From NCBI GenBank assembly GCA_964607755.1, contig CAZSMC010000029.1:1-55080 (forward strand): a stretch of DNA of 55,080 bases, in the 5' to 3' direction. Of the stretch, positions 27,301-35,977 are shown piece after piece. Both the position numbers and the translations under genes were made by a program. A model generated the notes under the pieces. It did no database searches. It saw only the letters and a list, made by a program, of their open reading frames with translations, and was not told the DNA's origin. The stretch is from CAZSMC01 sp964607755 (GTDB taxonomy: Bacteria; Zhuqueibacterota; Zhuqueibacteria; Residuimicrobiales; Krinioviventaceae). Each line of letters opens with the position of its first letter. Position 1 is the stretch's first letter.

Positions 27301-29037
27301 GGCGGCGAAGGAATTGTCAGGGCCTATTTCACAAATGGCAAAAAAGATGCAATTGCCGCCGCCCGGTTTGGTGTGTCGCGTCCTCTGATTGCCTCGATTG
27401 ATTTGGATCCTGCCCAGCCTACAATCGATGATTCTGTGCATGTGATTGTTCGAGTGGATGAACAAGTGGCTGAAGCGGTGAACGGGATCGAAAAGGTTTT
27501 GCTGCGATGGTCGCTGAACAAAGACAATTGGCAGACCATCACGTTGGCACAAAAAGGCGCCCGTTGGCGAACAAGCCGTCCGATTGTGCAAAATAGAACA
27601 TTGACTGTTTATTATCAGGTAGCGGTCGGAGCCGGAAACAGCAGCATGACCGAAAGCGCAGTGAAGCAATACCGGGTGGCGCGCAAACCGGATGTGCTCA
27701 TCGCCGATAACGTGACCATTGTACCTAACAACGGAGCCTGTCTTTCCGTGCCTCTGCGCAACATCGGCGGTTCACCTTCGGGTACTTTTAGCATCCAGGT
27801 GGTCAAGGGTCATGATCCCAGAAATGCGACAATTTTTGTCAAAGATTTCCGGGTGTCAAATGTAGGTGCCGGAGAAGACACCACTGTTTTTATTCCCCTT
27901 CCACAGGTTGCTCCAGGCCGGCTTGATATGATGTTGATGGCAGATTGTCGCGGTGAGATTGCTGAAGAAAGCGAGAACAATAACATCACTTCGGTCAGTT
28001 TGAACACAGCTACGCTGCAAAAAGGCAGTGATGGGCCGCTGGAGTTTTTGCAAGGACAGGTCTCGGTCACATTATCCGCCGATGCCATGCAGCGAACGAC
28101 TTCTATCCATGTTAACCGCTCTGCCGAACAGCGCCTGCTTGAAGCCGCTGAAAAAGCATCCTTGCAGATGTTAACTTTGAATAATGGACCGTTCATTTAT
28201 CAATTCCATGCCGGTGATTCAACAGCACTGAAAGCGTCTTCAATGACAATGACGGTTCATTTTGGCAAATCAGTGTCTGCAAACAATTTGTCGATAAAGA
28301 TATTCACATGGAATCCGGGCACATCCTCGTGGCGTGGACATCCCTCGACTCTGAATGACAGAAGCATAACCGCCAAAATCCCTACTAATACGCGATTTTT
28401 TGGCGTGATGGCGTCGCACGACCGCAGCGCGCCAGATATAAAGATCGGAGTGAACGGACAAAATTTTGTCGACGGCGATGTGGTCAGCCTCCATCCCACA
28501 TTCACGATTCTCATTGAAGATTCCAGCGGCGTTGAGGCTGATCCGGCTATGCTGAATCTTTGTCTGGATGACCAGAAACTAACGGAAAACGATTATCAAT
28601 GTTCCATTGACCGGAAAACCAATCGCATTGCCACTATTACTTTTTCACCACATGTTTCCAAAGGTGAACATCGATTATCCGTAACTGCCAGAGATATTGC
28701 CGGAAATGAAGCTTCCGAAAAAGTTATGTTCAACGTGAGTGGTGATTTCGGTCTCGATTTTATCGCCAATCATCCCAATCCGTTTTACCGGGAAACGATT
28801 TTTGCCTTTCGGTTGACGGATATGGCAACCATAGTTAATTTGGATATTTACACCGTTTCCGGACGGTTGATTCGTTCCTTTGAATTGCGCGATGTTGCCG
28901 GCTATCATGAAGTCGAGTGGGATGGCATGGATGCTTTCGGTAATAATCTGGCTAATGGCGTTTATTACTTGAAATTTACAGCCGTGCAAGGAGAAAAACG
29001 TATCGAACGTATTGAAAAACTGGCAAAGCTGGAGTAG
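24307..29037 (+). CDS. C25 (gingipain/PorU-like) peptidase with CARDB-like and C-terminal sorting-like domain
   Basis: A secreted protein of 1576 residues. A signal peptide is followed by a propeptide-like region, then the C25 caspase-fold domain from about 570 (ADYIIITHPDF). The catalytic pair appears intact: His792 in FIVHGA and Cys826 in ALSCFLSHFD, 34 apart; RgpB has His211 and Cys244. A CARDB-like domain (about 1135-1240), Ig-like segments, and a FlgD/T9SS-like C-terminal domain (HPNPF, YTVSGRLIRSF, YHEVEWDG, GVYYLKF) follow. It is longer than P. gingivalis PorU. With a PorV-like gene next door it could be the sortase of this organism's T9SS; a cargo protease is the alternative. Confidence 0.88.
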   Translation: MIYRFNILFFLIFIWVLSLPSAPGYTVNILESSDDHILFRVYVDSVSVVHAEENGKWVAEVNIPGCEMIEKPGSPHTPRIGVMLGIPPSGDPRVSIVQKQSSTRDVGMLTGTDNSHHSLPEWFPGKIVSHSEPGFIRNQRVLPVHINPVRYSASSQLTQIVRTVIVRIDFDQSHSSNSGIPNSRLDPEFEDIYRQFLNNYETSRSWRVSNNTSFLAKSTKESKPRYNIKVHKDGVYAVSGEELAQAGADLSAIDPKSLALSNRGQPVPIIVEGQGDGVLDKNDRIIFVGEHNWGEHSYYSYYSDTNVYVLTWGGKTGLRYVQVPAIPGDQNSKTITTTPATVHIERDVTYRRLVGYEDTTQDHWYWMQLVDGEKYDIPVHLPHPVVDQPVQIQADFYGFTDSREAEIDHHVVVSWNGKKIGDAYGRYKSPFSFSKTGVIPNMVENNTVRFELPLDLPEVSVDHVFFNWLDIQYHRHSIAENGVLKMELPAKQANAKVTGFETGDILLLSEDGRRLTHADVSQDEKTFSVRFSLPGGIPLSLYAVERSSLLSVDGIEKCSPENLRSHQRGADYIIITHPDFADQANRLADHRATQSMRTAIVSIKDIYDEFSYGLYDPRAIKRFLKHAFENWPKPEPLYVLLMGDTSYEMNKWLYNDDLKKSFVPSMMQFTATWGMTSSDNYFVAVSGDDILPDMFVGRLPVNTPEQAGNMVSKIIAHETQSPVDEWRRQICLATGDEPFFELCAQHAVDNVIPDRYKTNWVSTQTQSPHYHTTSDLIDWINSGQSVINFIVHGASEQIGDKRLLHVDDMVRLHNKNRYPFAVALSCFLSHFDHPSESSFGETLLRSNDKGILALFGSVGKSYQYIDFTLNNLLFDLICQERANTLGEVTTLVKYNLLATSSGFWEPVVNFVLLGDPASRLARAPHQIDMQLSTPVLKPNEKLSVSGEVKNAASGTLTFSVSTADGSLIQEKSIEVRNGSFSTDLFILNSENRKAWGQQGGEGIVRAYFTNGKKDAIAAARFGVSRPLIASIDLDPAQPTIDDSVHVIVRVDEQVAEAVNGIEKVLLRWSLNKDNWQTITLAQKGARWRTSRPIVQNRTLTVYYQVAVGAGNSSMTESAVKQYRVARKPDVLIADNVTIVPNNGACLSVPLRNIGGSPSGTFSIQVVKGHDPRNATIFVKDFRVSNVGAGEDTTVFIPLPQVAPGRLDMMLMADCRGEIAEESENNNITSVSLNTATLQKGSDGPLEFLQGQVSVTLSADAMQRTTSIHVNRSAEQRLLEAAEKASLQMLTLNNGPFIYQFHAGDSTALKASSMTMTVHFGKSVSANNLSIKIFTWNPGTSSWRGHPSTLNDRSITAKIPTNTRFFGVMASHDRSAPDIKIGVNGQNFVDGDVVSLHPTFTILIEDSSGVEADPAMLNLCLDDQKLTENDYQCSIDRKTNRIATITFSPHVSKGEHRLSVTARDIAGNEASEKVMFNVSGDFGLDFIANHPNPFYRETIFAFRLTDMATIVNLDIYTVSGRLIRSFELRDVAGYHEVEWDGMDAFGNNLANGVYYLKFTAVQGEKRIERIEKLAKLE

Positions 29038-29043
29038 CTTGAA

Positions 29044-30066
29044 TTGAAATGTAATTTCTCTAAAATAGTGGTTTTTTTGTCGCTGATACTACTAGGTGCT
29101 TTTTGCAACAGTTTTGCCGGCAAATATGGCGCTGATTTTTTGTGCATCCCGGTCGGAGCTCGGCCTGCCGCAATGGGCGGTGCGTTTACCGCACTTGCTG
29201 ACGATGCGACGTCATTTTACTGGAATCCATCCGGACTTGCCGAGGTGAAATATGCATCTCTCCATTTCGATCATGTGCCAATCTTTGATGGTCTGGCTCA
29301 ATACAATGCTGCCAGTTTAAATGTTGGCCTTGACGCGAACACAGCATTGGGAGTCGGCTGGGTCCGGCTCGGCGTGGATAAAATACCCCGATACGGCGCT
29401 CTGAAAGGCACACGTCTGGACCGCTTAACCTCGGCGCATTACCGGTCTACTGGCGAACCGCTCGGATTTTTCTCTGACAATGAAGATGCCATTTTTGTCT
29501 CTTTTGGACGAAAAGATTATTTCGAGTGGAGTGTGGGGCCCGGATTTAACAAGGTTTTTGTCCCTATGGAATTCTCGTTCGGCATGACCGGTAAATATAT
29601 CCTGCATCACCTGGACGATAAAAAAGGCATTGGCCAGGGACTTGATGTTGGCATCCGGGCACGCATTTATGACGATGTGCTTACCAATCCGCAAAAACAG
29701 TCCTGGCTTGGCTTTGGTGTTATGGCACGAGATCTGTCAAGAACGGCTATTATGTGGAATACAACGTCTAATCATAAAGATATTGTCAAACCGAGTTTTA
29801 TCCTTGGCGGTGCCCTGTCATATTACATTTCTATGTGGAAATCACGTTTGACCCTGACCTGCGACCGGGAAACAGGATTTTATGACGAATGGCGTTATGG
29901 CGGAGAAATTCGTTTATTTCGTACAATTTCACTTCGCGGCGGGTATGCCAATAGCCATTTTTCAGCCGGAGCTGGTTTGGATTTTAAATTTTTTCGGGTA
30001 GATTATGCCTTTGTGAGCAACGAGCTGGCGCACACGCACCGGGTGTCCGGGGGCTTTACATTCTGA
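29044..30066 (+). CDS. PorV/PorQ-family outer-membrane beta-barrel protein
   Basis: The only usable start is TTG at 29044, nine bases after GGAG and just after an in-frame stop; it gives a proper signal peptide (FLSLILLGAFCNSFAG). The mature protein begins GADFLCIPVGARPAAMGGAFTALADDATSFYWNPSGLAE, the hallmark of the PorV/PorQ family. Beta-strands continue to a C-terminal aromatic residue (SGGFTF). PorV shuttles T9SS cargo to the PorU sortase. The gene is 6 bp after the C25 peptidase and converges on the helicase gene with 5 bp between stops. Confidence 0.92.
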   Translation: MKCNFSKIVVFLSLILLGAFCNSFAGKYGADFLCIPVGARPAAMGGAFTALADDATSFYWNPSGLAEVKYASLHFDHVPIFDGLAQYNAASLNVGLDANTALGVGWVRLGVDKIPRYGALKGTRLDRLTSAHYRSTGEPLGFFSDNEDAIFVSFGRKDYFEWSVGPGFNKVFVPMEFSFGMTGKYILHHLDDKKGIGQGLDVGIRARIYDDVLTNPQKQSWLGFGVMARDLSRTAIMWNTTSNHKDIVKPSFILGGALSYYISMWKSRLTLTCDRETGFYDEWRYGGEIRLFRTISLRGGYANSHFSAGAGLDFKFFRVDYAFVSNELAHTHRVSGGFTF

Positions 30067-30071
30067 GCGGA

Positions 30072-33000
30072 TTAGAATAGCTTGAGCTGGTCATCGCGTT
30101 TTTGTCTGCGACGCGGTTGTCTTTTTTCCCGCTCTAACAATGTTTCAGAAATCCGTGATAAAAACTGCGACGGGGCTTGCACAGACGTCTGACCGAATAG
30201 CGTGCGTTTTTTGGCGTGAGTGAGATACAAATAGCGTTTTGCCCGGGTCATGCCAACGTAAAGCAAGCGGCGCTCTTCGTTAATATCCGTTCGTTGTCCC
30301 TTGATCATATGAGGAATAATACCGTCCTCGCAACCGGCAATAAAGACGACAGGAAATTCGAGACCTTTGGAGGCGTGCAAAGTCATCAGGCGAACCCGGT
30401 CAGCGCGGTCATCCAGTTCATCGACTTCTTTTTGCAGCATCAGAGCATCTAAAAAATGCTGCGTGTTTTTGCGAAATGTGAGCGCTAACTCTTTGATTTT
30501 TTTGTAATCCAAAGAAAGTGTTTCCGAATCTTTTAATGCATTTTTAAAAGACTGATACAAATAGTCAACGATATCTGCGGTATCAAGTTCATCTGCTTTG
30601 TAGTGAATTTCCTGTTGAAAAAGTTTTGTCTCTTGTTCGCTGTTAAAGACATTCAAATCTGCAAATGAAAAATGTTCACTAGGATTAAGAATGAACCGGA
30701 AGGTCTGTCGAACCAGGCTGACAAAAGGATGCTGACCCAGGTGGGTATCTTGAAAGTGCTGAAACGGAATGCCGGAACGGGTTAGCGCTTCGATGATGGG
30801 CGGTGCCAGCCGTCTTGTGCGCATCAGGATGGCAAAATCACCGAAACTGAAATCCTGCGGCAAGCCGCGGTCATCCACTCGCTGACTGTCCAGCGAAAAA
30901 AATGTCGTTCCGCCGACTAGCTGCTCGATATGGTGGACAATAAACTCAGCTTCTGCTCGCTCGGTTGGAGAAGTTTCAATCCGGACTTTGACCTCCGGCG
31001 CAATGTGGCTCCACAAATAAGGCTGCTCCTCGCTCTCCTGCCTTCCCAGAAGCTGCAGCGAAGCCGATAGGATGTTTTGCGCCGATCGGTAATTGCGTTC
31101 AAGCTGCAATGCTTTGGCGTTCGGGAAATCTTTGCTAAAAGATGTAAAGAAAGAAGAGCTCGCGCCACGAAAACCATAAATTGCCTGGTCCGGATCGCCA
31201 ATCACGCAGACATTTTTCGCGGCAATGGCAAAGAGCCGGAACAGTTCATATTGCGCGCTGTTGATATCCTGAAATTCATCCACCATAATTGTCGAATAAC
31301 GGGCAAGCACCTGCCGGCGTATTTCCGGATTTTGACGCAGCAATCGCACAGTCAGGCAAATGAGATCATCAAAATCCACAGCATTCTGAGCTTGCAGCTC
31401 AGCTTCATACGCTTGAAAAAGGGTTGGGAAATTTTTCGGAGCCTCATTAACAACATCCTGGGGCATGGTTTCAAGAGTCAGATTTTGACTCTTTAATCGG
31501 GAGATGAATTCCAAAACTGCTTTTGTTGGTTTGCTGCCGGCCCGTTCTTGCCAGGCTTTTTGAAAAGCAGACTCTTCAGCCGGATTGATAATGATGAAAT
31601 CCCGAGTGCGCCCGGCAAATGAATCTTGTTCCCGTAAAAGCGAAGCACCGCAGGCATGAAATGTTTGGATGGTCATTTGGTTAGCTGCCTCGCCGAGCAG
31701 CTTTGTCAGGCGTTGACGCATTTCTTCGGCTGCCTTGTTGGTAAAGGTAATTGCCAGGATAGTCGCTGGTTCAGCATCGCCGGTCGACACCAGAGATGCG
31801 ATATGCCGGGTCAGAGTATAAGTTTTCCCGGTACCGGGCCCGGCATGAATGATGAGCGGCGAACCACGATGACGGATCGCTTTGTCCTGGGTTTCATTTA
31901 TCGCATAAGATGCCTGTTTTTCACGAACATGCACCACTTTTTTGGGCTGAGGTTTGGCTGCAGATTTTGGCATTTCTTTGGTTTTTTGATCAATCTCTCG
32001 TTCAATCGTAAAAAGCGTTCCCTGATTCAGGATCTTTTCCCGCTCATCCGGCTCGAAAATTCGGATAACCCCGAACTCGCCGTCAAATCCCGGCTCCGGA
32101 TGAACCTCTCCCTGCCGCATTCGCCTGATCGCCTCAGCAACCAGCTCGCCGGATGATTTGGCAATGTCCTGGATTGGAATGTTTATGAGAATTTCAAGCT
32201 CGGAACCGAGTTCGTTCAGCATGGCAAAATATTTTGCATTCACTCGCTTTGTTGTAGGACCCACGCCCAACACTTCACTGAGCACTTCCGGCAAAGGGAT
32301 GAGGCTTAGAAATGGCTTGGCATTTTCAGGACGAAACCCTTCCGGCCGGTCAGCCAGTTCTTCCACGCGATAATTGACACCCAGCGTTGCCGGTTTGCCG
32401 CATACAGGACAAAGATTGTTGTTCGCAATGGTCTCGGCAGGTTTTGTCCGGCATTGACATTTGCGGTGCCCGTCCATGTGATACTTGCCTTCTTCGGGGA
32501 AAAATTCGATGGTTCCCCAAAAGCCATTCCCGGTCTTGATCGCATCGAACATGGCAGCATAACTGAGGTCTGTGTCGAACACGTTGGCTTCGCGCGCTAA
32601 TTTTGCCGGAGAGTGCGCATCTGAATTAGAAACCAGGGCAAACCGGTCCAAAGAAGATAATCGCCAGTTCATCGGCGGATCACTGGACAGGCCGGTTTCC
32701 AGTGCAAAAATGTGTGGCGTCAAGTCTTCAAAACAGTCCTCAATACGGTCAAATCCCGATTTTGAGCCGAACAGAGAAAACCAGGGCGTCCACACATGCG
32801 CCGGAATGAATTGACCATGAGGGTCAGTTTCTAACACAATTTCTAGTAAATCTCTGGCATCGAGGCCCAGAATGGGGCGGCCATCCGAGTGGATGTTGCC
32901 AATCATGTCCAGCGTTTTTTGAAAACGTTCTACCGCGTCAAATGTGGAAAAAAAGACAACATTATGATTTTTACGAACACATCCGTCTTTTTTATAAATG

Positions 33001-33287
33001 CTGCTGATTTCGCCTGAGAGCATGAAATAAACATCTGCTGTGCACTGTTTGGGAACACCCGACTGAGTCGTGTGGATGAATTCATCTTTGAGTTTGAACA
33101 GTCCATTGCCCGTCGGTTTCAATTTTTGCTGTATCTCATCAAACCACTTTGGATGGGTGATATCGCCGGTCCCGATCACCCTGAGGCCCTTGATCTGTCC
33201 CCATTTGTTCAGATGTTCCAGATTGAGCTGTTGGCTGGTGGCTCTGGAGTAATAGGAATGAATATGAAGGTCGCTAATGTATCGCAT
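30072..33287 (-). CDS. Endonuclease Q-like PHP nuclease fused to UvrD/Rep-type helicase
   Basis: Residues 1 to about 420 match the EndoQ/COG1379 family: a PHP domain with SDLHIHSYYS, GTGDITHP, PAHVWTPWFSLFG and SNSDAHSP, a zinc-finger segment (CQC near 277, CPVC near 297), and a C-terminal part ending before 430. After a linker, a superfamily 1 helicase follows with Walker A AGPGTGKT (about 480), motif II VDEFQD, and motif VI YVGMTRAKRYLYLTHAK. EndoQ cleaves DNA 5' to deaminated bases and abasic sites; the fused helicase could unwind the nicked strand. The start is 6 bp after murB. Confidence 0.9.
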   Translation of the reverse strand: MRYISDLHIHSYYSRATSQQLNLEHLNKWGQIKGLRVIGTGDITHPKWFDEIQQKLKPTGNGLFKLKDEFIHTTQSGVPKQCTADVYFMLSGEISSIYKKDGCVRKNHNVVFFSTFDAVERFQKTLDMIGNIHSDGRPILGLDARDLLEIVLETDPHGQFIPAHVWTPWFSLFGSKSGFDRIEDCFEDLTPHIFALETGLSSDPPMNWRLSSLDRFALVSNSDAHSPAKLAREANVFDTDLSYAAMFDAIKTGNGFWGTIEFFPEEGKYHMDGHRKCQCRTKPAETIANNNLCPVCGKPATLGVNYRVEELADRPEGFRPENAKPFLSLIPLPEVLSEVLGVGPTTKRVNAKYFAMLNELGSELEILINIPIQDIAKSSGELVAEAIRRMRQGEVHPEPGFDGEFGVIRIFEPDEREKILNQGTLFTIEREIDQKTKEMPKSAAKPQPKKVVHVREKQASYAINETQDKAIRHRGSPLIIHAGPGTGKTYTLTRHIASLVSTGDAEPATILAITFTNKAAEEMRQRLTKLLGEAANQMTIQTFHACGASLLREQDSFAGRTRDFIIINPAEESAFQKAWQERAGSKPTKAVLEFISRLKSQNLTLETMPQDVVNEAPKNFPTLFQAYEAELQAQNAVDFDDLICLTVRLLRQNPEIRRQVLARYSTIMVDEFQDINSAQYELFRLFAIAAKNVCVIGDPDQAIYGFRGASSSFFTSFSKDFPNAKALQLERNYRSAQNILSASLQLLGRQESEEQPYLWSHIAPEVKVRIETSPTERAEAEFIVHHIEQLVGGTTFFSLDSQRVDDRGLPQDFSFGDFAILMRTRRLAPPIIEALTRSGIPFQHFQDTHLGQHPFVSLVRQTFRFILNPSEHFSFADLNVFNSEQETKLFQQEIHYKADELDTADIVDYLYQSFKNALKDSETLSLDYKKIKELALTFRKNTQHFLDALMLQKEVDELDDRADRVRLMTLHASKGLEFPVVFIAGCEDGIIPHMIKGQRTDINEERRLLYVGMTRAKRYLYLTHAKKRTLFGQTSVQAPSQFLSRISETLLEREKRQPRRRQKRDDQLKLF

Positions 33288-33293
33288 ATTTTT

Positions 33294-34205
33294 TCATTTG
33301 ATATACATCACTTCTCGTTCGAGAATAATGTTGAATTTTTCAAAAACCCGTTTTCGTAAAATGTCTTCTAATTTTAGCATATCCGATGCCGTTGCATGCC
33401 CTTTATTGTAAAAGATGTTGGCGTGTTTATGATGTACTGCCGCATCGCCGACCTGCACCTGTTTGCTGGCTACCGCGTCCAATAATTTGGCTGCGGGTGT
33501 GGCATTGCCCTGATCATCCTTGATGTTTTTAAACCACGAGCCGGCTGTTTTGATGTCCGGCGGTGGCAGCTTGGCTGTGCGTGTGGCGATAATATCATCG
33601 CAAACTTTTTGAATCAATTCCGGTTCGCCGCGATCCAACTGAAATTCTGCTTGCAGAACAAAAGCCGGTTCTTCTTTTAATATAGAATGCCGGTACCGGA
33701 AGGAGAAGTAATTCCTATCTGCAAATCGGATTTCACCGTCCGGCATTACAATTTTCGCCCGGGTCAAAATATGGCCGACGTCATTTCCATAAGCGCCTGC
33801 ATTGCCGTAAACAGCGCCACCGACAGTTCCCGGGATGCCGGATGCGAATTCCAGTCCGGCAAGACCGTTTTCAATACAAGTTTGAATGAGCCGGGATAAC
33901 GGTGCCCCGGCTTTAGCTAAAACGGCATTTTTGCCCAGTGTGCAAATTTGATCAAATTCAATGATAATCACTAATCCACGAAAGCCGTTATCCGGGAAAA
34001 AGATGTTTGTGCCGTCGCCGAGCACGACAAACTGAATTCTATGTTCCCGGCAAAACCTGACGAGCTGGATAAAGATAGCCTGATCTCTAATTCTGACGAG
34101 ATAGTCTGCCGGACCTCCGATGGCAATATTTGTATATTGTGAAAGAGGTACATTTGTTTGCACGTCCAGATTGGTCGGAAAATTAATGTGAATGTTTTGT
34201 TGCAC
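33294..34205 (-). CDS. murB: UDP-N-acetylenolpyruvoylglucosamine reductase
   Basis: A 303-residue MurB, the normal length for the short type. FAD-binding segments TNIAIGGPADYLV, LGDGTNIFFPD and ASGIPGTVGGAVYGNAGAYG are present, with the catalytic Ser in AGSWFKN. The enzyme reduces UDP-GlcNAc-enolpyruvate to UDP-MurNAc, the step after MurA, whose gene lies directly upstream (36 bp). Cytoplasmic peptidoglycan precursor synthesis. Confidence 0.97.
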   Translation of the reverse strand: MQQNIHINFPTNLDVQTNVPLSQYTNIAIGGPADYLVRIRDQAIFIQLVRFCREHRIQFVVLGDGTNIFFPDNGFRGLVIIIEFDQICTLGKNAVLAKAGAPLSRLIQTCIENGLAGLEFASGIPGTVGGAVYGNAGAYGNDVGHILTRAKIVMPDGEIRFADRNYFSFRYRHSILKEEPAFVLQAEFQLDRGEPELIQKVCDDIIATRTAKLPPPDIKTAGSWFKNIKDDQGNATPAAKLLDAVASKQVQVGDAAVHHKHANIFYNKGHATASDMLKLEDILRKRVFEKFNIILEREVMYIK

Positions 34206-34241
34206 TATTATGCTTTCGTATGTATCGTACGAATTTGTTGA

Positions 34242-35525
34242 TTAATCGACTTGACGTTCGACGGAAGCGCCGAGAGTTTTTAGTTTACCCTCAAGATTTT
34301 CATAACCGCGATCAATCTGCTGGATATTATAAATCACGCTTTTGCCGGCGGCGCACAGCGAGGCGATTACCAGTGCCATGCCAGCACGGATATCCGGGCT
34401 ATGCACAGTGGTGCCGTACAGGGTTGAAGGGCCAACCACAACCACGCGGTGCGGATCGCATAGCACAATGCGGGCGCCCATGCCAATGAGGTGATCGACA
34501 AAAAACATGCGGCCGTCGTACATTTTTTCGAAAAACAGCACCGTGCCTTTGGCCTGGGTTGCGCCGACAATCATGATGCTCATTAAATCTGTGGGAAAAG
34601 CTGGCCAGGTGCCGTCATCGATTTTCGGAATGTCGCCGGCAAAATCCGGTTTGATCTCCAAATTCTGTCCGGCAGGAATGGTTAACGTCGTTCCCTCCAG
34701 TTCGTAATGAATATTCAGTTTTCGATATTTTGAATCGATGATTCGAATTTCTTCAGGATTGACGTTATCGATTGTAATAGCTGAATCTGTAACCGCAGCC
34801 ATGACCATATAGCCGCCGATTTCCAGCAAATCCGGCCCTATGGTGTGCTCCGTACCGGATAACTTGTCAACGCCCTCGATGTGCAAAATATTAGTGCCGA
34901 TGCCCTCTATCTTTGCGCCCATTTTCGAGAGCATTTTGGCCAGCCCGGTGACATGCGGTTCTGATGCGGCGTTGCGTAGAATGGTTGTGCCTTTTGAGAT
35001 CACAGCCGTCATAAGCGCGTTTTCTGTAGCTGTGACAGATTTTTCTTCGAAAAAGATATCCGCGCCGTAAAGCTTCGATTTGTCAATAATGTAGTTCCGA
35101 TTTTCTTCTCCCACTTTTGCGCCCAAACTTTGCAGCGCCAAAAAGTGATCATCCAGCCGGCGCCGTCCAATGACATCGCCGCCCGGAGGGGGAAGCAGAA
35201 CGTGGTCGAACCGGGCGATTAAAGGCCCTGCCAGCAAAATTGCAGCCCGCAGTGAACGGCATTTATTTGCATCAAGCTGTGCATCTTGAATGGCATCGCA
35301 TTGAATTTCAAGGCCGTTGATACTAATTTTTTTAATTTTAGCGCCGAGTGATCGCAGAATATCAATCATGCTTTGGATATCACCGATATCCGGGACGTTG
35401 TAAAGGCGCACAGGGTCATCTGTCAACAAACAGGCTGCGAGTGCAGGCAGGGCTTCATTTTTATTGCCCTGCGGTGTGATATTGCCATTTAGTTTATGCC
35501 CCCCTTTAATAACGTAGCGATCCAT
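34242..35525 (-). CDS. murA: UDP-N-acetylglucosamine 1-carboxyvinyltransferase, Asp in place of catalytic Cys
   Basis: I chose the Met of MDRYVIKGG (35525); the frame extends 14 codons upstream without family resemblance. The protein has the MurA pattern (GNKNEALPALAACLL, RAAILLAGPLIARF, HLNYE-like strands). At the position of E. coli Cys115 the motif reads PPPGGDVIGRRR, so Asp117 replaces Cys (GAT codon, plus-strand 35175-35177). Asp at this site is known in Mycobacterium tuberculosis and Chlamydia, where it keeps activity and makes the enzyme insensitive to fosfomycin. The gene heads the murA-murB-nuclease/helicase operon. Confidence 0.95.
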   Translation of the reverse strand: MDRYVIKGGHKLNGNITPQGNKNEALPALAACLLTDDPVRLYNVPDIGDIQSMIDILRSLGAKIKKISINGLEIQCDAIQDAQLDANKCRSLRAAILLAGPLIARFDHVLLPPPGGDVIGRRRLDDHFLALQSLGAKVGEENRNYIIDKSKLYGADIFFEEKSVTATENALMTAVISKGTTILRNAASEPHVTGLAKMLSKMGAKIEGIGTNILHIEGVDKLSGTEHTIGPDLLEIGGYMVMAAVTDSAITIDNVNPEEIRIIDSKYRKLNIHYELEGTTLTIPAGQNLEIKPDFAGDIPKIDDGTWPAFPTDLMSIMIVGATQAKGTVLFFEKMYDGRMFFVDHLIGMGARIVLCDPHRVVVVGPSTLYGTTVHSPDIRAGMALVIASLCAAGKSVIYNIQQIDRGYENLEGKLKTLGASVERQVD

Positions 35526-35977
35526 GAGGTTCCTTGTGTGTTTATCCTGAGCGTGAAAATATAACAATTAAAATAAGGAATTGTAGAAAAAGAAAAAACC
35601 TTTTTATTGCCTTGGGTGTGTAACTCCATGTCGTCCCCAACTTTTCCTTTCGTCCCCAACCTCTCAGAATGTGTGAAAACAAAATTATCATTACTTAATC
35701 ACAAAATATATTGATTTCAAATAGACTATGATGTCAATATTATGTATACATAGGTTGAAATTAAATCGTTTTCACACAAACTGTCTGGCTGGGGACGACT
35801 GCGTACTATGAAACGCGGCAGAGTTCATCCGGTGATGCTCTACCTCTCCCGTACATCAGATGTATTTAGTCGCCTGGAATTAGGTAAAATTAAAAAAAGA
35901 AAAGAATGTGAGCAGCAGAATTGAAATGTGTATGAAAAAGGCGGCTGAAAAATATCGAGCCGCCCTATTGATATGAA
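35526..35977. other. Intergenic region upstream of murA with repeats
   Basis: No gene is supported. It should hold the murA promoter on the minus strand. It contains the inverted-repeat element at 35651-35797, an extra TCGTCCCCAA at 35631-35640, and a 12-bp perfect palindrome TATGTATACATA at 35741-35752. Confidence 0.6.
35651..35797. repeat. MITE-like element with 30-bp imperfect terminal inverted repeats
   Basis: The arms 35651-35680 and 35768-35797 match in inverted orientation over 30 positions: CGTCCCCA at the outer end, CC and CAG in the middle, and TGTGTGAAAAC at the inner end, with six mismatches and no gaps. The element is 147 bp, AT-rich inside, and has no coding potential. A further copy of the outer motif sits 20 bp away. 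No clear target-site duplication is seen. Confidence 0.6.
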
